Shown: positions 1-8,323 of the stretch, piece after piece
Position numbering within the stretch: position 1 is the stretch's first letter
Layout: each line of letters starts with the position of its first letter
Source of the DNA: Geodermatophilaceae bacterium URHB0062
GTDB lineage: Bacteria; Actinomycetota; Actinomycetes; Mycobacteriales; Geodermatophilaceae
Assembly: GCA_000620185.1 (NCBI GenBank)
Contig: KK211086.1
Coordinates: 1 to 64,000, forward strand
Length of the DNA: 64,000 nt
Direction of reading: 5' to 3'
The notes under the pieces: generated by a model
Told to the model about the DNA's origin: nothing
Databases searched by the model: none
What the model saw: the letters and a program-made list of their open reading frames with translations, nothing else
Translations under genes and position numbers: made by a program

Positions 1-386
1 ACGTCGGCGCCGGACTCGCGCAGCGCGGCGACGACGTCGACCGGTGCCTCGTCGGACTCCTCGATCGTCTCCCGGTAGTACTTGCCGAGCCCGTCGAGGG
101 TGGTGCCCCGCTGGACCGTGATGCCCAGGGGCGGCACGTCGCAGATCTTGATGGTGTTGTTCTCGCTGGCGAAGATCGCCGCGGAGAGGTCCTGGCCGAC
201 CTTCTTGGCGTCGACGTCGAACGCGGCGACGAACTCCACGTCGGAGACGTGGTAATCGCCGAAGCGCACGTGCATCAGGCCTGGCACGGATGTGGTCTCG
301 TCGGCGTTGCGGTAGTACTCGACGCCCTGCACGAGCGACGCAGCACAGTTCCCGACGCCGACGACGGCGACCTTCACTGACCCCAT
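1..386 (-). CDS. ino1: Inositol-3-phosphate synthase, N-terminal part (runs off window start)
   Basis: The enzyme converts glucose 6-phosphate to 1D-myo-inositol 3-phosphate with NAD, the entry to phosphatidylinositol and mycothiol in actinobacteria. About 128 N-terminal codons are visible; the rest lies before the window. The protein begins [18 protein letters not shown], a Rossmann NAD-binding motif, and includes the actinobacterial-type stretch [15 protein letters not shown] and a conserved ASENNTIK segment. The ATG at 384-386 is preceded by a good GGAGAAGGAG ribosome site. It overlaps the 3' end of the upstream padR gene by 13 nt, so the two are probably co-transcribed and translationally coupled. 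The same padR-ino1 order is found in mycobacteria (Rv0047c-Rv0046c), which supports the call. Confidence 0.93.
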   Translation of the reverse strand, partial: MGSVKVAVVGVGNCAASLVQGVEYYRNADETTSVPGLMHVRFGDYHVSDVEFVAAFDVDAKKVGQDLSAAIFASENNTIKICDVPPLGITVQRGTTLDGLGKYYRETIEESDEAPVDVVAALRESGAD

Positions 387-1060
387 GGAATCTCCTTCTC
401 CCCGGACCACTGGGGTCCTGTGGACGCGGACCCGGTCTGGTCCGCGGATGGTGTGGCGGCATCGGGGGCGGCTGCCGTCCCCGACCCCTCCGTGTTCTCG
501 GGCTTCGATGCCTCGCGGCGCTCGGTGTCGATCAGCTCGTTGAGCCAGCGGACCTCGCGATCCACCGATTCGAGCCCGTGCCGTTGCAGCTCGAGGGTGT
601 AGCGGTCGACCCGCTCCCGGGTCCTCGCGAGCGAGGCCCGGAGCCCTTCCCGCTGCTGCTCGACGGTGCGGCGGCGGCCCTCGAGGATCCGCAGGCGCGC
701 GTCTGCTGCGGTGTGCCGGAAGAACGCGAGGCGGACGCCGAACAGGCCGCCGTCGTCGTATGCCTCCGGACCGGTCTGATCGACCAGCTCGTGGAACCGC
801 TCCTTGCCCTCGGCGGTGATCGTGTAGACGACCTTGCCCCGCCGGCCGGTGAGGGCCGGGGCGTCCGCCGGCAGCAGCGCCCGGCGGTCGGGCTCGTCGG
901 TGCTCACCAGCCCCGCGGCGTGCATCCGCCGCAGCGCCGGGTAGAGCGACCCGTAGGAGATGCTCCGGAGCCCGCCGAGCACCTCCGCGAGCTGTTTGCG
1001 CAGCTCGTAGCCGTGCATCGGCGACCGGTGCAGCAGGCCGAGGATGGCGAATTCGAGCAT
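374..1060 (-). CDS. PadR-family transcriptional regulator
   Basis: A 228-residue regulator with an N-terminal PadR winged helix ([20 protein letters not shown], then the [12 protein letters not shown] recognition segment) and a C-terminal helical dimerisation region of the Vir/PadR-C type around residues 95-190. A proline/alanine-rich tail of about 35 residues follows. I chose the ATG at 1060 because it starts exactly at the PadR domain and follows a GGAGGAGG ribosome site; a longer frame reads upstream but has no homology. A perfect 10-bp inverted repeat sits 28 nt upstream, suggesting autoregulation. It overlaps ino1, so ino1 is the likely target, by analogy with the mycobacterial pair. The effector is unknown. 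Confidence 0.92.
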   Translation of the reverse strand: MLEFAILGLLHRSPMHGYELRKQLAEVLGGLRSISYGSLYPALRRMHAAGLVSTDEPDRRALLPADAPALTGRRGKVVYTITAEGKERFHELVDQTGPEAYDDGGLFGVRLAFFRHTAADARLRILEGRRRTVEQQREGLRASLARTRERVDRYTLELQRHGLESVDREVRWLNELIDTERREASKPENTEGSGTAAAPDAATPSADQTGSASTGPQWSGEKEIPWGQ

Positions 1061-1087
1061 GCCGCCTCCTCCGCCGTCCGTTCCCCC

Positions 1088-1110
1088 CGATGTATCGGGA
1101 CGATACATCG
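1088..1110. promoter_or_regulatory. Probable PadR operator (perfect inverted repeat)
   Basis: Arms CGATGTATCG and CGATACATCG are exact reverse complements separated by GGA. The site lies 28 bp upstream of the padR start. PadR regulators commonly bind ATGT-N-ACAT type dyads, and this one has that ATGTAT...ATACAT core. Binding by this PadR is inference. Confidence 0.72.
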
Positions 1111-1114
1111 AAGG

Positions 1115-1262
1115 ATGACATTGCGACCCTCCGGGCCGCACCGCGATGACATTTGCGACCCTCCGGGCCGCACCGCGGCCAGGTGCCGTCCCCGCGGTGC
1201 GCGGAGCTGCTTCGTCGTGCCTGCGCGGACCCCTCCGGGGCCCACTCGGCGCGACATCGGCG
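1115..1262 (+). repeat. Composite intergenic repeat, copy 1 (tandem module A, linker, module B)
   Basis: Module A (31-32 nt, beginning ATGACATT and ending GCACCGCG) occurs head to tail at 1115-1145 and 1146-1177. A linker containing GTGCCGTCCCC follows, then module B at 1223-1260 (core GGACCCCTCCGGGG, ending CGCGACAT). Each module can fold as a short stem around a TCC loop, for example GCGACCC-TCC-GGGCCGC. The same A-linker-B order, with the same 29-nt distance from GTGCCGTCCCC to module B, occurs in opposite orientation at 5919-6030. The copy lies between the divergent padR and DUF5318 promoters. Confidence 0.75.
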
Positions 1263-1295
1263 GTCACCGATCATCCGGTGGGCCGCCTGGATGCG

Positions 1296-1301
1296 TACAT
1301 T
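1296..1301 (+). promoter_or_regulatory. -10 element (TACATT) for a leaderless transcript
   Basis: TACATT fits the actinobacterial TANNNT -10 consensus and ends 7 nt before the GTG start of the DUF5318 gene. That places the expected transcription start at or next to the start codon. No ribosome site is visible. Confidence 0.5.
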
Positions 1302-1308
1302 GGCGGCC

Positions 1309-1722
1309 GTGCCCGGACGTCGATCCGTCGTGGACTACTCGCTGCAGCGGCGGGCTGTGCTCGCCGACGTGTACGCGGGTCGCACCGGCTTGTTCGAGGT
1401 CTGTGACGCCAGTCCCTACCTGTCCCGGGCGGCCAAGTACCACGGCGAGCCGACCGACATCGCCTGCCCGCTGTGCCGCAAGGAACGGCTCACGCGGGTG
1501 AACTACGTCTACGGCGAGCACCTCGGTGCGACGGCCGGTCAGGCGAAGACGGAGGCGGAGCTCGCGCGCATGGACGGCGCGCAGCAGGAGTTCTCCGTCT
1601 ACTGCGTCGAGGTGTGCCGCGGCTGCGGCTGGAATCATCTGGACTTCTCGTACGTCTTAGGTGTCGAGCCCGCACCAGGGCACCAGCCCCGCCGGAGCCG
1701 GCGCCGGGCGGCCACCGAGTAG
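1309..1722 (+). CDS. DUF5318 zinc-ribbon-like protein (Rv0049 family)
   Basis: A small cytosolic protein of 137 residues, unknown function. Conserved features are [20 protein letters not shown] near the N-terminus and two CxxC pairs (CPLC and CRGC, the latter followed by WNHL) that probably bind one zinc. The C-terminus is basic. Start GTG at 1309 matches the usual N-terminus of the family and follows a TACATT -10 box by 7 nt, so the message is probably leaderless; an in-frame ATG at 1291 is the alternative. Its position between padR and the penicillin-binding protein gene is the conserved mycobacterial order, which supports assignment to the Rv0049 family. Confidence 0.85.
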   Translation: MPGRRSVVDYSLQRRAVLADVYAGRTGLFEVCDASPYLSRAAKYHGEPTDIACPLCRKERLTRVNYVYGEHLGATAGQAKTEAELARMDGAQQEFSVYCVEVCRGCGWNHLDFSYVLGVEPAPGHQPRRSRRRAATE

Positions 1723-1908
1723 CTGGCCGGCCAGCCCCGCCGGTTCCGTCGTCCCGGCGGACCCGTCCGTCACAGGAGTTCCGGCACAGGCCGCGCAGCC
1801 GCGCGTCCTCCCCCGCTCCTATACCTGAAGACGCCACGCTGCGACAGGGGTCGACCCCCGTCGCCACACCGACTTGTCGCAGAGACTGTCAGAGAAGGGA
1901 ACTGCTGC

Positions 1909-4374
1909 GTGCCATCCCACGACGAGACCTCCCCGGTCGCACCACGGGCCGGTTCGGTCCGCCGTCCACCCCCGGCACGCACCAGCAGCACCGGAGGGGG
2001 CGGGCGCGGCACGGGCGGTGTCGGTGGCGCCGGTGGCGCCCGGAGGCCTGCCGCCGGCGGCCGTGCGCGGACGACGGCGTCGCGCTCGGGAGTCCCGCAG
2101 AGCGGTGGCGGCGGCGGTCGTCCGCCCGGCAGCCGGCCGCCCGCGTCGCGCACCGGTGGGTCGCGCGGCGGCGGTGGCTCGGGCCGTGGCGGGTCACGGA
2201 GCAAGGCGCCCCGCACGAAGAAGCAGCGCCGTAGGCGCCTGCTCCAGATCGCCGCGTCCATCGTCGCCGCTCTCGCCGTCCTGCTGGGCGTCTTCGTCGG
2301 CGTGGTCTACGCCAGCACGGACGTCCCCAGCCCCGACTCGGTGCAGAACGCGCAGACGACGGTCGTCTACTACGCCGACGGCAAGACCGAGATGGCCCGG
2401 CTGGGCAGCGAGAACCGCACCAACGTGCGCCTCGACCAGGTCTCGGAGGCGGCGCAGCACGCGGTGCTGGCCGCGGAGAACCGCAGTTTCTACACCGACC
2501 CCGGCATCTCCGTCTCCGGCATCGCCCGGGCCGCGTGGAACAACGTGACCAGCGGCTCGACGCAGGGTGGCTCGACGATCACCCAGCAGTACGTCAAGAA
2601 CGCCTTCCTGACGTCGGACCAGACGTTCAGCCGCAAGTTCCAGGAGCTCTTCCTGGCGATCAAGCTCGACAACAACTTCTCGAAGAAGCAGATCCTCGAG
2701 AACTACCTCAACACGATCTACTTCGGCCGCGGCGCCTACGGCATCGAGGCGGCGGCGAACACCTACTTCGGCGTCCCCGCGGCCAAGCTGACCGCGCAGC
2801 AGGGCGCCGTCCTCGCCGTCCTCATCCGGAGCCCATCCCGCTACGACCCCGCGGCGAACCCGAACGACGCCGCCGACCGCTGGGGCAAGGTGCTCGACGC
2901 GATGGTCCAGGAGGGGTGGCTGGCCAAGGCCGACCGCGACGCCTCCACGTATCCGCCGGTCAAGGAGAAGAAGGGGACCACCCTGCACATGCCGGGCGGC
3001 CCGGAGGGGCTCGTCGTGAAGCACGCGGTCGACGAGTTGGTCGCCAAGGGCTACGACGAGCAGCAGATCTACGCCGGTGGTCTCCGGATCACCACGACCG
3101 TGGACAAGCACGCCGAGGACGTCGCCGTCGCCTCCGTCAAGGAGGTCATGGACGGACAGCCGAAGACCCTGCGGCAGGCGCTGGTCGCGGTCGACCCCAA
3201 GACCGGCGGCGTGCGGGCCTACTACGGCGGGCAGAACGGTGTCGGCAACGACTACGGCGAGTCCCAGCGCCAGCCCGGCTCGTCGATGAAGCCCTACGTG
3301 CTGGCCACGGCCCTCGAGCAGGGCATCAGCGTGACCGCCCGGCGCGACGGCAGCGACGACCAGGTCTTCCGTGACCGGCCCGGCAAGCCGGTGACCAACT
3401 CGGGCAACGCGTCCTGCCCCGCCTGCACGCTGCAGGAGGCGCTGGTCCGGTCGCTGAACACCACGTTCTACAGCCTGGCCTACGAGGTCGGGCCCGACAA
3501 CGTCGCCGACATGGCCCGTCGTGCCACCGGTCTCTCGGAGACCTGGACGGGTGGACGGCTCAAGGGGCGCGAGACGCTCACCAGCTCCGACGGCGGGCGC
3601 GGCGGCTCGATCGGCATCGGCGAGTACGAGATGCGCCCGATCGACCAGGCCAACGGCATGGCCACCCTGGCCGCGGGCGGCGTGCACCGCGACGCGCACT
3701 TCGTCGCCAAGGTCACCGACAGCGCCGGCGCCGTCCTGCTGGAGAACCGCGGCGATGCCGGCAAGCAGGTGCTCGCCCCGGACGTGGCCTCCGACGTCGC
3801 CTACGCGATGGAGGGTGTGGCCGCGCACGCCAAGCGCGAGCTCGACGGCGGCCGGGAGGTGGCCTGCAAGACCGGTACGCAGGGCTACGGCGCGGACGCC
3901 TCGCAGAACACCGACGCGTGGATGGTCGGGTTCACCCCGTCGATCGCCGCGGCCGTGTGGATGGGCAGCGACGCGCTGGGTCCGATCCAGACGGCGGGTG
4001 GCTCCGCGATCTTCGGGTCGGGTCTGCCCGGTGCGATCTGGCAGTCGTTCATGAACGGCGTCCTCGACGGCACGCCGGAGGAGGACCTCCCCGATGCGCC
4101 GCTGATCGAGGGCGACACCGGTGAGGGCGTACCGGCACCGGTCACGACCCCGCCGCCGACGACGGCGCCGGTCACGACGCCGGCGCCGACGAAGGCGCCG
4201 GTGCCCACGACCGCGCCGCTCACGACCACGCCCTCGACGGAACCCACCACGAGCGACCCGAACGCCACGCCGAGCCCCACGGACACGCCGACGTCCGCGG
4301 GCGGGACGCCGTCCCTGCCCGGCGGGGGCGGCCCCAGCACGACGAAGACGAAGACATCTCCGCCAGGGAGATGA
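1909..4374 (+). CDS. ponA: Class A penicillin-binding protein (transglycosylase/transpeptidase)
   Basis: Bifunctional peptidoglycan polymerase of 821 residues. Residues 1-110 form a cytosolic Gly/Arg/Pro-rich segment, followed by a transmembrane helix at about 114-137. The GT51 glycosyltransferase domain follows, with catalytic Glu190 in AAENRSFYTDPG and the GGSTITQQYVKN motif. The transpeptidase domain has nucleophile Ser458 (SSMK 458-461), SLN 515-517 and KTGT 654-657. The tail after about residue 740 is a Pro/Thr/Ala low-complexity extracellular stalk ending near residue 821. The GTG start at 1909 follows GAAGGGA with 8-nt spacing. This is the M. tuberculosis PonA1 (Rv0050) equivalent by architecture and neighbours. 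The long antisense frame opposite it is a GC-bias artefact. Confidence 0.95.
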   Translation: MPSHDETSPVAPRAGSVRRPPPARTSSTGGGGRGTGGVGGAGGARRPAAGGRARTTASRSGVPQSGGGGGRPPGSRPPASRTGGSRGGGGSGRGGSRSKAPRTKKQRRRRLLQIAASIVAALAVLLGVFVGVVYASTDVPSPDSVQNAQTTVVYYADGKTEMARLGSENRTNVRLDQVSEAAQHAVLAAENRSFYTDPGISVSGIARAAWNNVTSGSTQGGSTITQQYVKNAFLTSDQTFSRKFQELFLAIKLDNNFSKKQILENYLNTIYFGRGAYGIEAAANTYFGVPAAKLTAQQGAVLAVLIRSPSRYDPAANPNDAADRWGKVLDAMVQEGWLAKADRDASTYPPVKEKKGTTLHMPGGPEGLVVKHAVDELVAKGYDEQQIYAGGLRITTTVDKHAEDVAVASVKEVMDGQPKTLRQALVAVDPKTGGVRAYYGGQNGVGNDYGESQRQPGSSMKPYVLATALEQGISVTARRDGSDDQVFRDRPGKPVTNSGNASCPACTLQEALVRSLNTTFYSLAYEVGPDNVADMARRATGLSETWTGGRLKGRETLTSSDGGRGGSIGIGEYEMRPIDQANGMATLAAGGVHRDAHFVAKVTDSAGAVLLENRGDAGKQVLAPDVASDVAYAMEGVAAHAKRELDGGREVACKTGTQGYGADASQNTDAWMVGFTPSIAAAVWMGSDALGPIQTAGGSAIFGSGLPGAIWQSFMNGVLDGTPEEDLPDAPLIEGDTGEGVPAPVTTPPPTTAPVTTPAPTKAPVPTTAPLTTTPSTEPTTSDPNATPSPTDTPTSAGGTPSLPGGGGPSTTKTKTSPPGR

Positions 4375-4396
4375 CCTCGCACGGCACACTGGAGCC

Positions 4397-5962
4397 GTGA
4401 CCCCGCCGCCCGTCGAGGGCCCGCCCACGGACCCCTCCGGATCTCTTCCGGAGGGGTCCGTGGCATCTCCGGTGGGCACGCGCGTCCGACCGCCACGGCC
4501 GTCGCGCCCGGACCGGGTGGTGCCCACCTGGGTGGACCCGGTGGCCGTACAGGCGAGCGAGGCGGTCGGCGGCCCGTGGGGACGGCATGCGGTGACCGGC
4601 CGGGCGCTGTTCTGGACGCCGCTGCGCGTCTGCCTGCTGTTCGCCACGCTGGTGCTCTCCCTGGCGTGGATCAAGGAGGCGCCGTGCGCGAGCGGCAACT
4701 GGGTGGGTCACCTGCAGTACACGCACTTCTGCTACTCCGACACCGTGCCCCTGTTCGGGCTGCACCACCTCGACACCGGCGCCGTCCCCTACCTCGACTC
4801 CTCGGTCGAGTACCCGGTGCTCACGGGCGCCTTCATGGCCCTCGCCGCGGCGCTCGGCCGGGGCTACGACGGAGCCGTCGAGAAGATCGGGCTCCTGCCC
4901 GACGTGCCGCCGGTGCAGAGCTACTACGTCGCCACCTGCCTGCTGCTCTCCGTCTGCGCGCTCATCACCGTCCGCGCCGTCCTCGGCCTCTCCGGCCGCC
5001 GCCCCTGGGACGCGGCGATGATCGGCCTCTCCCCGCTGCTGTTCGTGCACGCGTTCACGAACTGGGACCTGTTCGCCGTCGTCCTGGCGACCCTGGGGCT
5101 CTGGGCGTGGGCGCGGCGGCGCCCGGTGCTCGCCGGCATCCTGCTGGGGCTCGGGGTCGCCGCGAAGCTGTACCCGGTCCTCCTGCTGCTCGCGCTCTTC
5201 CTGCTCTGCCTGCGTGCCGGCCGGCTGCGGGCCTGGTTGCGGACCGCGGTCGCGGCCGCGGCGGTCTGGACGGCGGTCAACGCGCCGATCGCCGTCCTCG
5301 CCCCGGAGAACTGGAGCCGCTTCTTCAGCCTCAACCGCAGCCGGCCCGCCGACCCCGACTCGATCTGGAACCTGCTGCTCGCGGCGAGCCACAACCGGAT
5401 CCTCGACGGGGCGCTGGCCCCCGGTGAGACGCCCACGGTGCTCAACGCCGTGGTGGCCGTGCTCCTGGTGCTCATGGTCGCCGGTGCCGCCTGGCTGACG
5501 CTGGCGGCGCCCGTCCGGCCGCGGGTCGCCCAGCTCGCCTTCCTGCTGGTGGCGGGGTTCCTGCTGCTGAACAAGGTCTGGAGCCCGCAGTACTCGCTGT
5601 GGCTGCTGCCGCTCGCCGTGCTGGCCCGGCCGCGGTGGCGGTCGCTGTTGGCCTGGCAGGCGACCGAGGCCCTGCTGTGGGTGCCCCGCCTGCTCTGGTA
5701 CCTGGGCACGGACAATCGCGGCATCGGGGCCCAGTGGTTCTACCTGGCCGTGTCCATCCGGGACCTCGCCGTCGTCGTCCTCATGGCCCTGGTCGTGCGC
5801 GACGTCCTGCACCCCGACGCGGACCCGGTCCGGTCGAGCTGGCCCGGCACGGACGATCCGGCCGGGGGCGTGCTGGACCAAGCGACCGATGTGGTGGTGC
5901 TCGGAAGTCGGGGACGGTCCATGTCGCGACGAGTGGAGCCCGGAGGGTTCCGCGAGGAGTGA
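4397..5962 (+). CDS. GT87-family polytopic membrane glycosyltransferase (Rv0051-like)
   Basis: A 521-residue integral membrane protein with roughly ten hydrophobic helices. It resembles GT-C fold family 87 (DUF2029), which uses polyprenyl-phosphate sugars; PimE is the known member. Family features are YPVLTGAFM, the AWARRRPVLAGILLGLGVAAKLYPVLLLL stretch (given here in part) and the late LLNKVWSPQYSLWLLPLAVL segment. It directly follows ponA, as Rv0051 follows ponA1, suggesting an envelope role; the acceptor is unknown. The start is uncertain. GTG 4397 gives a usual-length N-terminus but a poor ribosome site. GTG 4460 has GGAGGGG just upstream, within the 3' arm of the hairpin at 4425-4463. 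The last 13 codons lie in a dispersed repeat (see 5919-6030). Confidence 0.85.
   Translation: MTPPPVEGPPTDPSGSLPEGSVASPVGTRVRPPRPSRPDRVVPTWVDPVAVQASEAVGGPWGRHAVTGRALFWTPLRVCLLFATLVLSLAWIKEAPCASGNWVGHLQYTHFCYSDTVPLFGLHHLDTGAVPYLDSSVEYPVLTGAFMALAAALGRGYDGAVEKIGLLPDVPPVQSYYVATCLLLSVCALITVRAVLGLSGRRPWDAAMIGLSPLLFVHAFTNWDLFAVVLATLGLWAWARRRPVLAGILLGLGVAAKLYPVLLLLALFLLCLRAGRLRAWLRTAVAAAAVWTAVNAPIAVLAPENWSRFFSLNRSRPADPDSIWNLLLAASHNRILDGALAPGETPTVLNAVVAVLLVLMVAGAAWLTLAAPVRPRVAQLAFLLVAGFLLLNKVWSPQYSLWLLPLAVLARPRWRSLLAWQATEALLWVPRLLWYLGTDNRGIGAQWFYLAVSIRDLAVVVLMALVVRDVLHPDADPVRSSWPGTDDPAGGVLDQATDVVVLGSRGRSMSRRVEPGGFREE
4425..4463 (+). terminator. Perfect 16-bp hairpin after ponA
   Basis: CCACGGACCCCTCCGG at 4425-4440 pairs exactly with 4448-4463 around a 7-nt loop, 50 nt after the ponA stop. 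There is no T tract. It could terminate ponA. Its 3' arm also contains GGAGGGG and a GTG that may be the translation start of the next gene, so it could instead control that gene's translation. Confidence 0.55.
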
Positions 5963-6030
5963 CGCAGCGGCTCAGCCCGTCAGGGGGACGGCACGTGGAC
6001 GCGGTGCGACCCGGAGGGTCGCCATGTCAT
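5919..6030 (-). repeat. Composite intergenic repeat, copy 2 (module B, linker, module A; inverted)
   Basis: Read on the minus strand, module A (6030 to 6000) begins ATGACATGGCGACCC and its stem GCGACCC-TCC-GGGTCGC is perfect. The linker again contains GTGCCGTCCCC and then 29 nt to module B, 18 of which match copy 1. Module B covers about 5920-5954 and ends CGCGACAT. The left half overlaps the last codons of the GT87 gene, so the element supplies that protein's C-terminus. Confidence 0.72.
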
Positions 6031-6040
6031 CGGCCCGCGC

Positions 6041-6865
6041 TCAGCCCAGTGCAGTCCGCAGCATGTTGATCTCCTCCGCATGCGCGGGCCGGTCACCCGG
6101 CGTCTCGAGGATGACGGGGCAGTCCGCCGAGCAGGCGACCTCGACCAGCAGCTCGGTCGGGATCTCGCCCTCGCTCAGCGGCGCGTGGCGGTCGCGGCTG
6201 GACCCGTGTGGATCGCGGCTGTTGTTCAGGTGGACGAGGTCGATGCGCCCCGTGATCGCGCGGAGGTCGTCCACCGCGGTGGCGAGGTCCCAGCCCGCGG
6301 CCCACGCGTGGCAGGTGTCCAGCACGAACCCGGCCCCGTGCTCGCCGATGGCCTCCCAGAGGCGGCCGATCGCGTCGAGGTCGCGGGTCATGGCGTTGCC
6401 GCCGCCGGCGGTGTTCTCCAGCAGCAGCGGCAGCGGGAACCCGCCGTCCTTCTCCTGGTAGGCGAAGGTCTTGCGCCAGTTGTCGACCCCGATGGCGGGA
6501 TCGTCCGCGGCCAGCACGTGGCCGCCGTGCACGACCAGGCCGTACGCACCGACCTCCGCGGCCGCCTTGGCGTGCGCGGCGAGCAGCTTGCGACCGGGGA
6601 CGCGGATGCGGTTGTTCGTCGTCGCCACGTTGAGCATGTAGGGCGCGTGGACCACGACCATGACGTCGCTCGCCCGCAGGTCGTCGGCGTCCGGCCGCGG
6701 CTTCGGGTTGGCGTAGCTCTGCGGGTCGGTCAGGAAGATCTGCACGCCGTCGGCGTCCATCGCGGCGGCGGTGGCCAGCGGGCCGCCGCCCAGGAGTTCG
6801 TTCTCGTCGGTGAGACCGGGTCCGACGTGTACGCCGATCGGGTGCGCGAACGGGTGACCTGCCAC
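6041..6865 (-). CDS. Endonuclease IV-like (AP endonuclease 2 family) TIM-barrel protein
   Basis: A 274-residue protein of the Nfo/xylose-isomerase-like TIM-barrel family, which cleaves DNA at abasic sites with a trinuclear zinc centre. Candidate metal ligands fall in the usual order: HAPYMLN, VVHGGH, LLLENTAGGG, LDTCHAWAAG, HLNNS, DRHAPL and the final ILETPGD. The length fits Nfo proteins (about 280 residues). The GTG start at 6865 is 6 nt downstream of a TAGGGT -10 box and has no ribosome site, so it is probably leaderless. It stands alone, convergent with GT87 and divergent from the secreted-protein gene. Calling it deoxyribonuclease IV is family-based; sugar-isomerase relatives share the fold, but the metal motifs favour the nuclease. 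Confidence 0.85.
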   Translation of the reverse strand: MAGHPFAHPIGVHVGPGLTDENELLGGGPLATAAAMDADGVQIFLTDPQSYANPKPRPDADDLRASDVMVVVHAPYMLNVATTNNRIRVPGRKLLAAHAKAAAEVGAYGLVVHGGHVLAADDPAIGVDNWRKTFAYQEKDGGFPLPLLLENTAGGGNAMTRDLDAIGRLWEAIGEHGAGFVLDTCHAWAAGWDLATAVDDLRAITGRIDLVHLNNSRDPHGSSRDRHAPLSEGEIPTELLVEVACSADCPVILETPGDRPAHAEEINMLRTALG

Positions 6866-6871
6866 GCTCCG

Positions 6872-6877
6872 ACCCTA
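6872..6877 (-). promoter_or_regulatory. -10 element (TAGGGT) of a leaderless promoter
   Basis: On the minus strand TAGGGT is followed by 6 nt and then the GTG of the endonuclease IV gene. The spacing is that of a leaderless actinobacterial transcript. Confidence 0.55.
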
Positions 6878-6992
6878 GTTGGCCTGCGTTTTCACGTTTA
6901 CCCGTATCGCCTGGGTCACATCATCGTTCTTGCAGCGTGACGGAAGTCGCTGACCAGGACCTGGTCGTCCGCTCGAGGAGGTAGTTCCGAAG

Positions 6993-8033
6993 ATGGCATC
7001 CGGTCGGATCCGTCGAAGCGCGCGGCGCGGTCTCGCCGGCGCCGTCCTCGCCTGGGTCGGGGTCGCCACCGCGTCGGTGCTCATGGCTCCGAGCGCGGCC
7101 GCGGCGCCCACCGCCACCGTGGAGATCAAGAACGTCACGCCGCCGGCGGCCAGTGTCGACAAGGGCGGCACGGTCACCTTCGTCAACAAGATCCCCGCCC
7201 AGAACAAGGGCGGCATCTCCGTCCCGCTGGTCGGCAGCGTCTCCGCCACGGTCTACACCGACGTGGCCGTCACCTTCTTCGGGCAGAAGCGCGCCCTTCA
7301 GACCGGTCAGTCGGCGGCCTGGAGCTTCACGGACCCGGCGACCACCGGCTCGATCACCTACACCTACCGGATCGTGCCTCAGGCCGGGCTGACCGCCACG
7401 GTCGCCAACCAGGTGGTCGACACCGTCGCGGGCCAGCTGCCGAAGCTGCCGGCCGCCGTGCCGTACGCCGTCCAGACCATCGCGCCCGACCTGCCGGCGT
7501 TGCCGAGCGTCAACCTGCCGCAGCTGCCGCAGGTGCAGCTCCCGCCGCCGCCGGCCGTGAACCCGCCCACGGACCCCACGCAGCCGACCGCCGAACCGTC
7601 CGCGCAGCCGAAGCCGAAGCCGGCGCCGGCCGCCTCCCCGCAGGGTCCGTCCGGCAACGTGTACCAGTACGACACCCAGGCGGCTCCGGGGCTGACGCCC
7701 ACGGCGCGCGCCGCCGCCTCGGCGTTCGATGCGTCCCGCTTCCCGACCGTGGGCTCGCGCGGCGGCGCGGCCGGTGGTGCCTCCGGTGGCGCCGGGGGTG
7801 TGCCGGGTGGTTACGACGGCGCCAGCGTGCCGATCTTCGGCGAGCTCGCCGGCCTGGAGACCCCGGCCCAGGGCGAGGACGGCGTCGCGGACGCCGGAGC
7901 CGCCGGCTCGACCGCCCCCGCGCTCCCGGCTGCGGCGCTGGCCGCGGTCGTCGCACTGGCCACGGCCACGGCGGCGCTGATCCGCACGCACCAGGCGCAC
8001 CGCGCCTCGCCCGCCCGCCACGCGGCGCGCTGA
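6993..8033 (+). CDS. Secreted protein with C-terminal membrane anchor, unknown function
   Basis: A 346-residue exported protein. Residues 1-38 are a signal peptide (basic N-terminus, hydrophobic core, SAAAAPTA cleavage region). Residues 39-140 look like a beta-sandwich beginning [12 protein letters not shown] and [10 protein letters not shown], reminiscent of cupredoxin-like folds but without an obvious copper-ligand set. A Pro/Gln/Lys-rich linker, a Gly-rich stretch and one hydrophobic helix near residues 308-332 follow, ending in a short basic tail, which predicts retention in the membrane or envelope. No LPxTG is seen. The ATG follows AGGAGGT with good spacing. I do not recognise a named family. 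Its place beside ponA and GT87 suggests, but does not show, an envelope role. Confidence 0.85.
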   Translation: MASGRIRRSARRGLAGAVLAWVGVATASVLMAPSAAAAPTATVEIKNVTPPAASVDKGGTVTFVNKIPAQNKGGISVPLVGSVSATVYTDVAVTFFGQKRALQTGQSAAWSFTDPATTGSITYTYRIVPQAGLTATVANQVVDTVAGQLPKLPAAVPYAVQTIAPDLPALPSVNLPQLPQVQLPPPPAVNPPTDPTQPTAEPSAQPKPKPAPAASPQGPSGNVYQYDTQAAPGLTPTARAAASAFDASRFPTVGSRGGAAGGASGGAGGVPGGYDGASVPIFGELAGLETPAQGEDGVADAGAAGSTAPALPAAALAAVVALATATAALIRTHQAHRASPARHAAR

Positions 8034-8323
8034 CCCGCCCCTCCAGTCGCCTCGGCACGGTCCCCTCGGGGCGGCCGTGTCGTCGTCCGCCGCTCCCGGG
8101 GTGTTTCACGTGGATCCCGGGTTCTGCAGAACTCCCGGAGCGGGAGAACAACCCCTGGAGCGGGGCCTGTGGACAGCGGCGGAAGGACGTCGTCGCCCCG
8201 CTGGTAGCCTGGTGGGGCGCGTCCCGATGCTCGACCCGAGCCGTCCGGGGCGCGCGACGCGTGCACGACCCTCCTGCTGCAGATCGTCTGCGGCCGCCCA
8301 GACCAGAGGAGGTGGGGTTCTCC
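8034..8323. other. Intergenic region upstream of rpsF
   Basis: 290 bp with no convincing gene. It holds the parS-like site at 8103-8116, a CTGTGGACAG sequence near 8168 and the leader of the rpsF operon, ending in AGAGGAGGT before the GTG. I looked for an S6:S18 autoregulatory leader but could not define one. Confidence 0.6.
8103..8116. promoter_or_regulatory. parS-like site (GTTTCACGTGGATC)
   Basis: It differs at one outer position from GTTTCACGTGGAAC and contains the CACGTG core of the ParB site consensus TGTTTCACGTGAAACA. It lies in the intergenic region before rpsF. Two perfect GTTCCACGTGGAAC palindromes elsewhere in the window strengthen the reading. Confidence 0.5.

Noticed and set aside
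2194-4698. 834-codon open frame antisense to ponA
   Set aside because: Shadow frame caused by high-GC codon bias; no ribosome site or family motif, and the opposite strand encodes an unambiguous penicillin-binding protein.
8034-8323. S6:S18 autoregulatory leader before rpsF
   Set aside because: I could not define the required paired element from the sequence alone.
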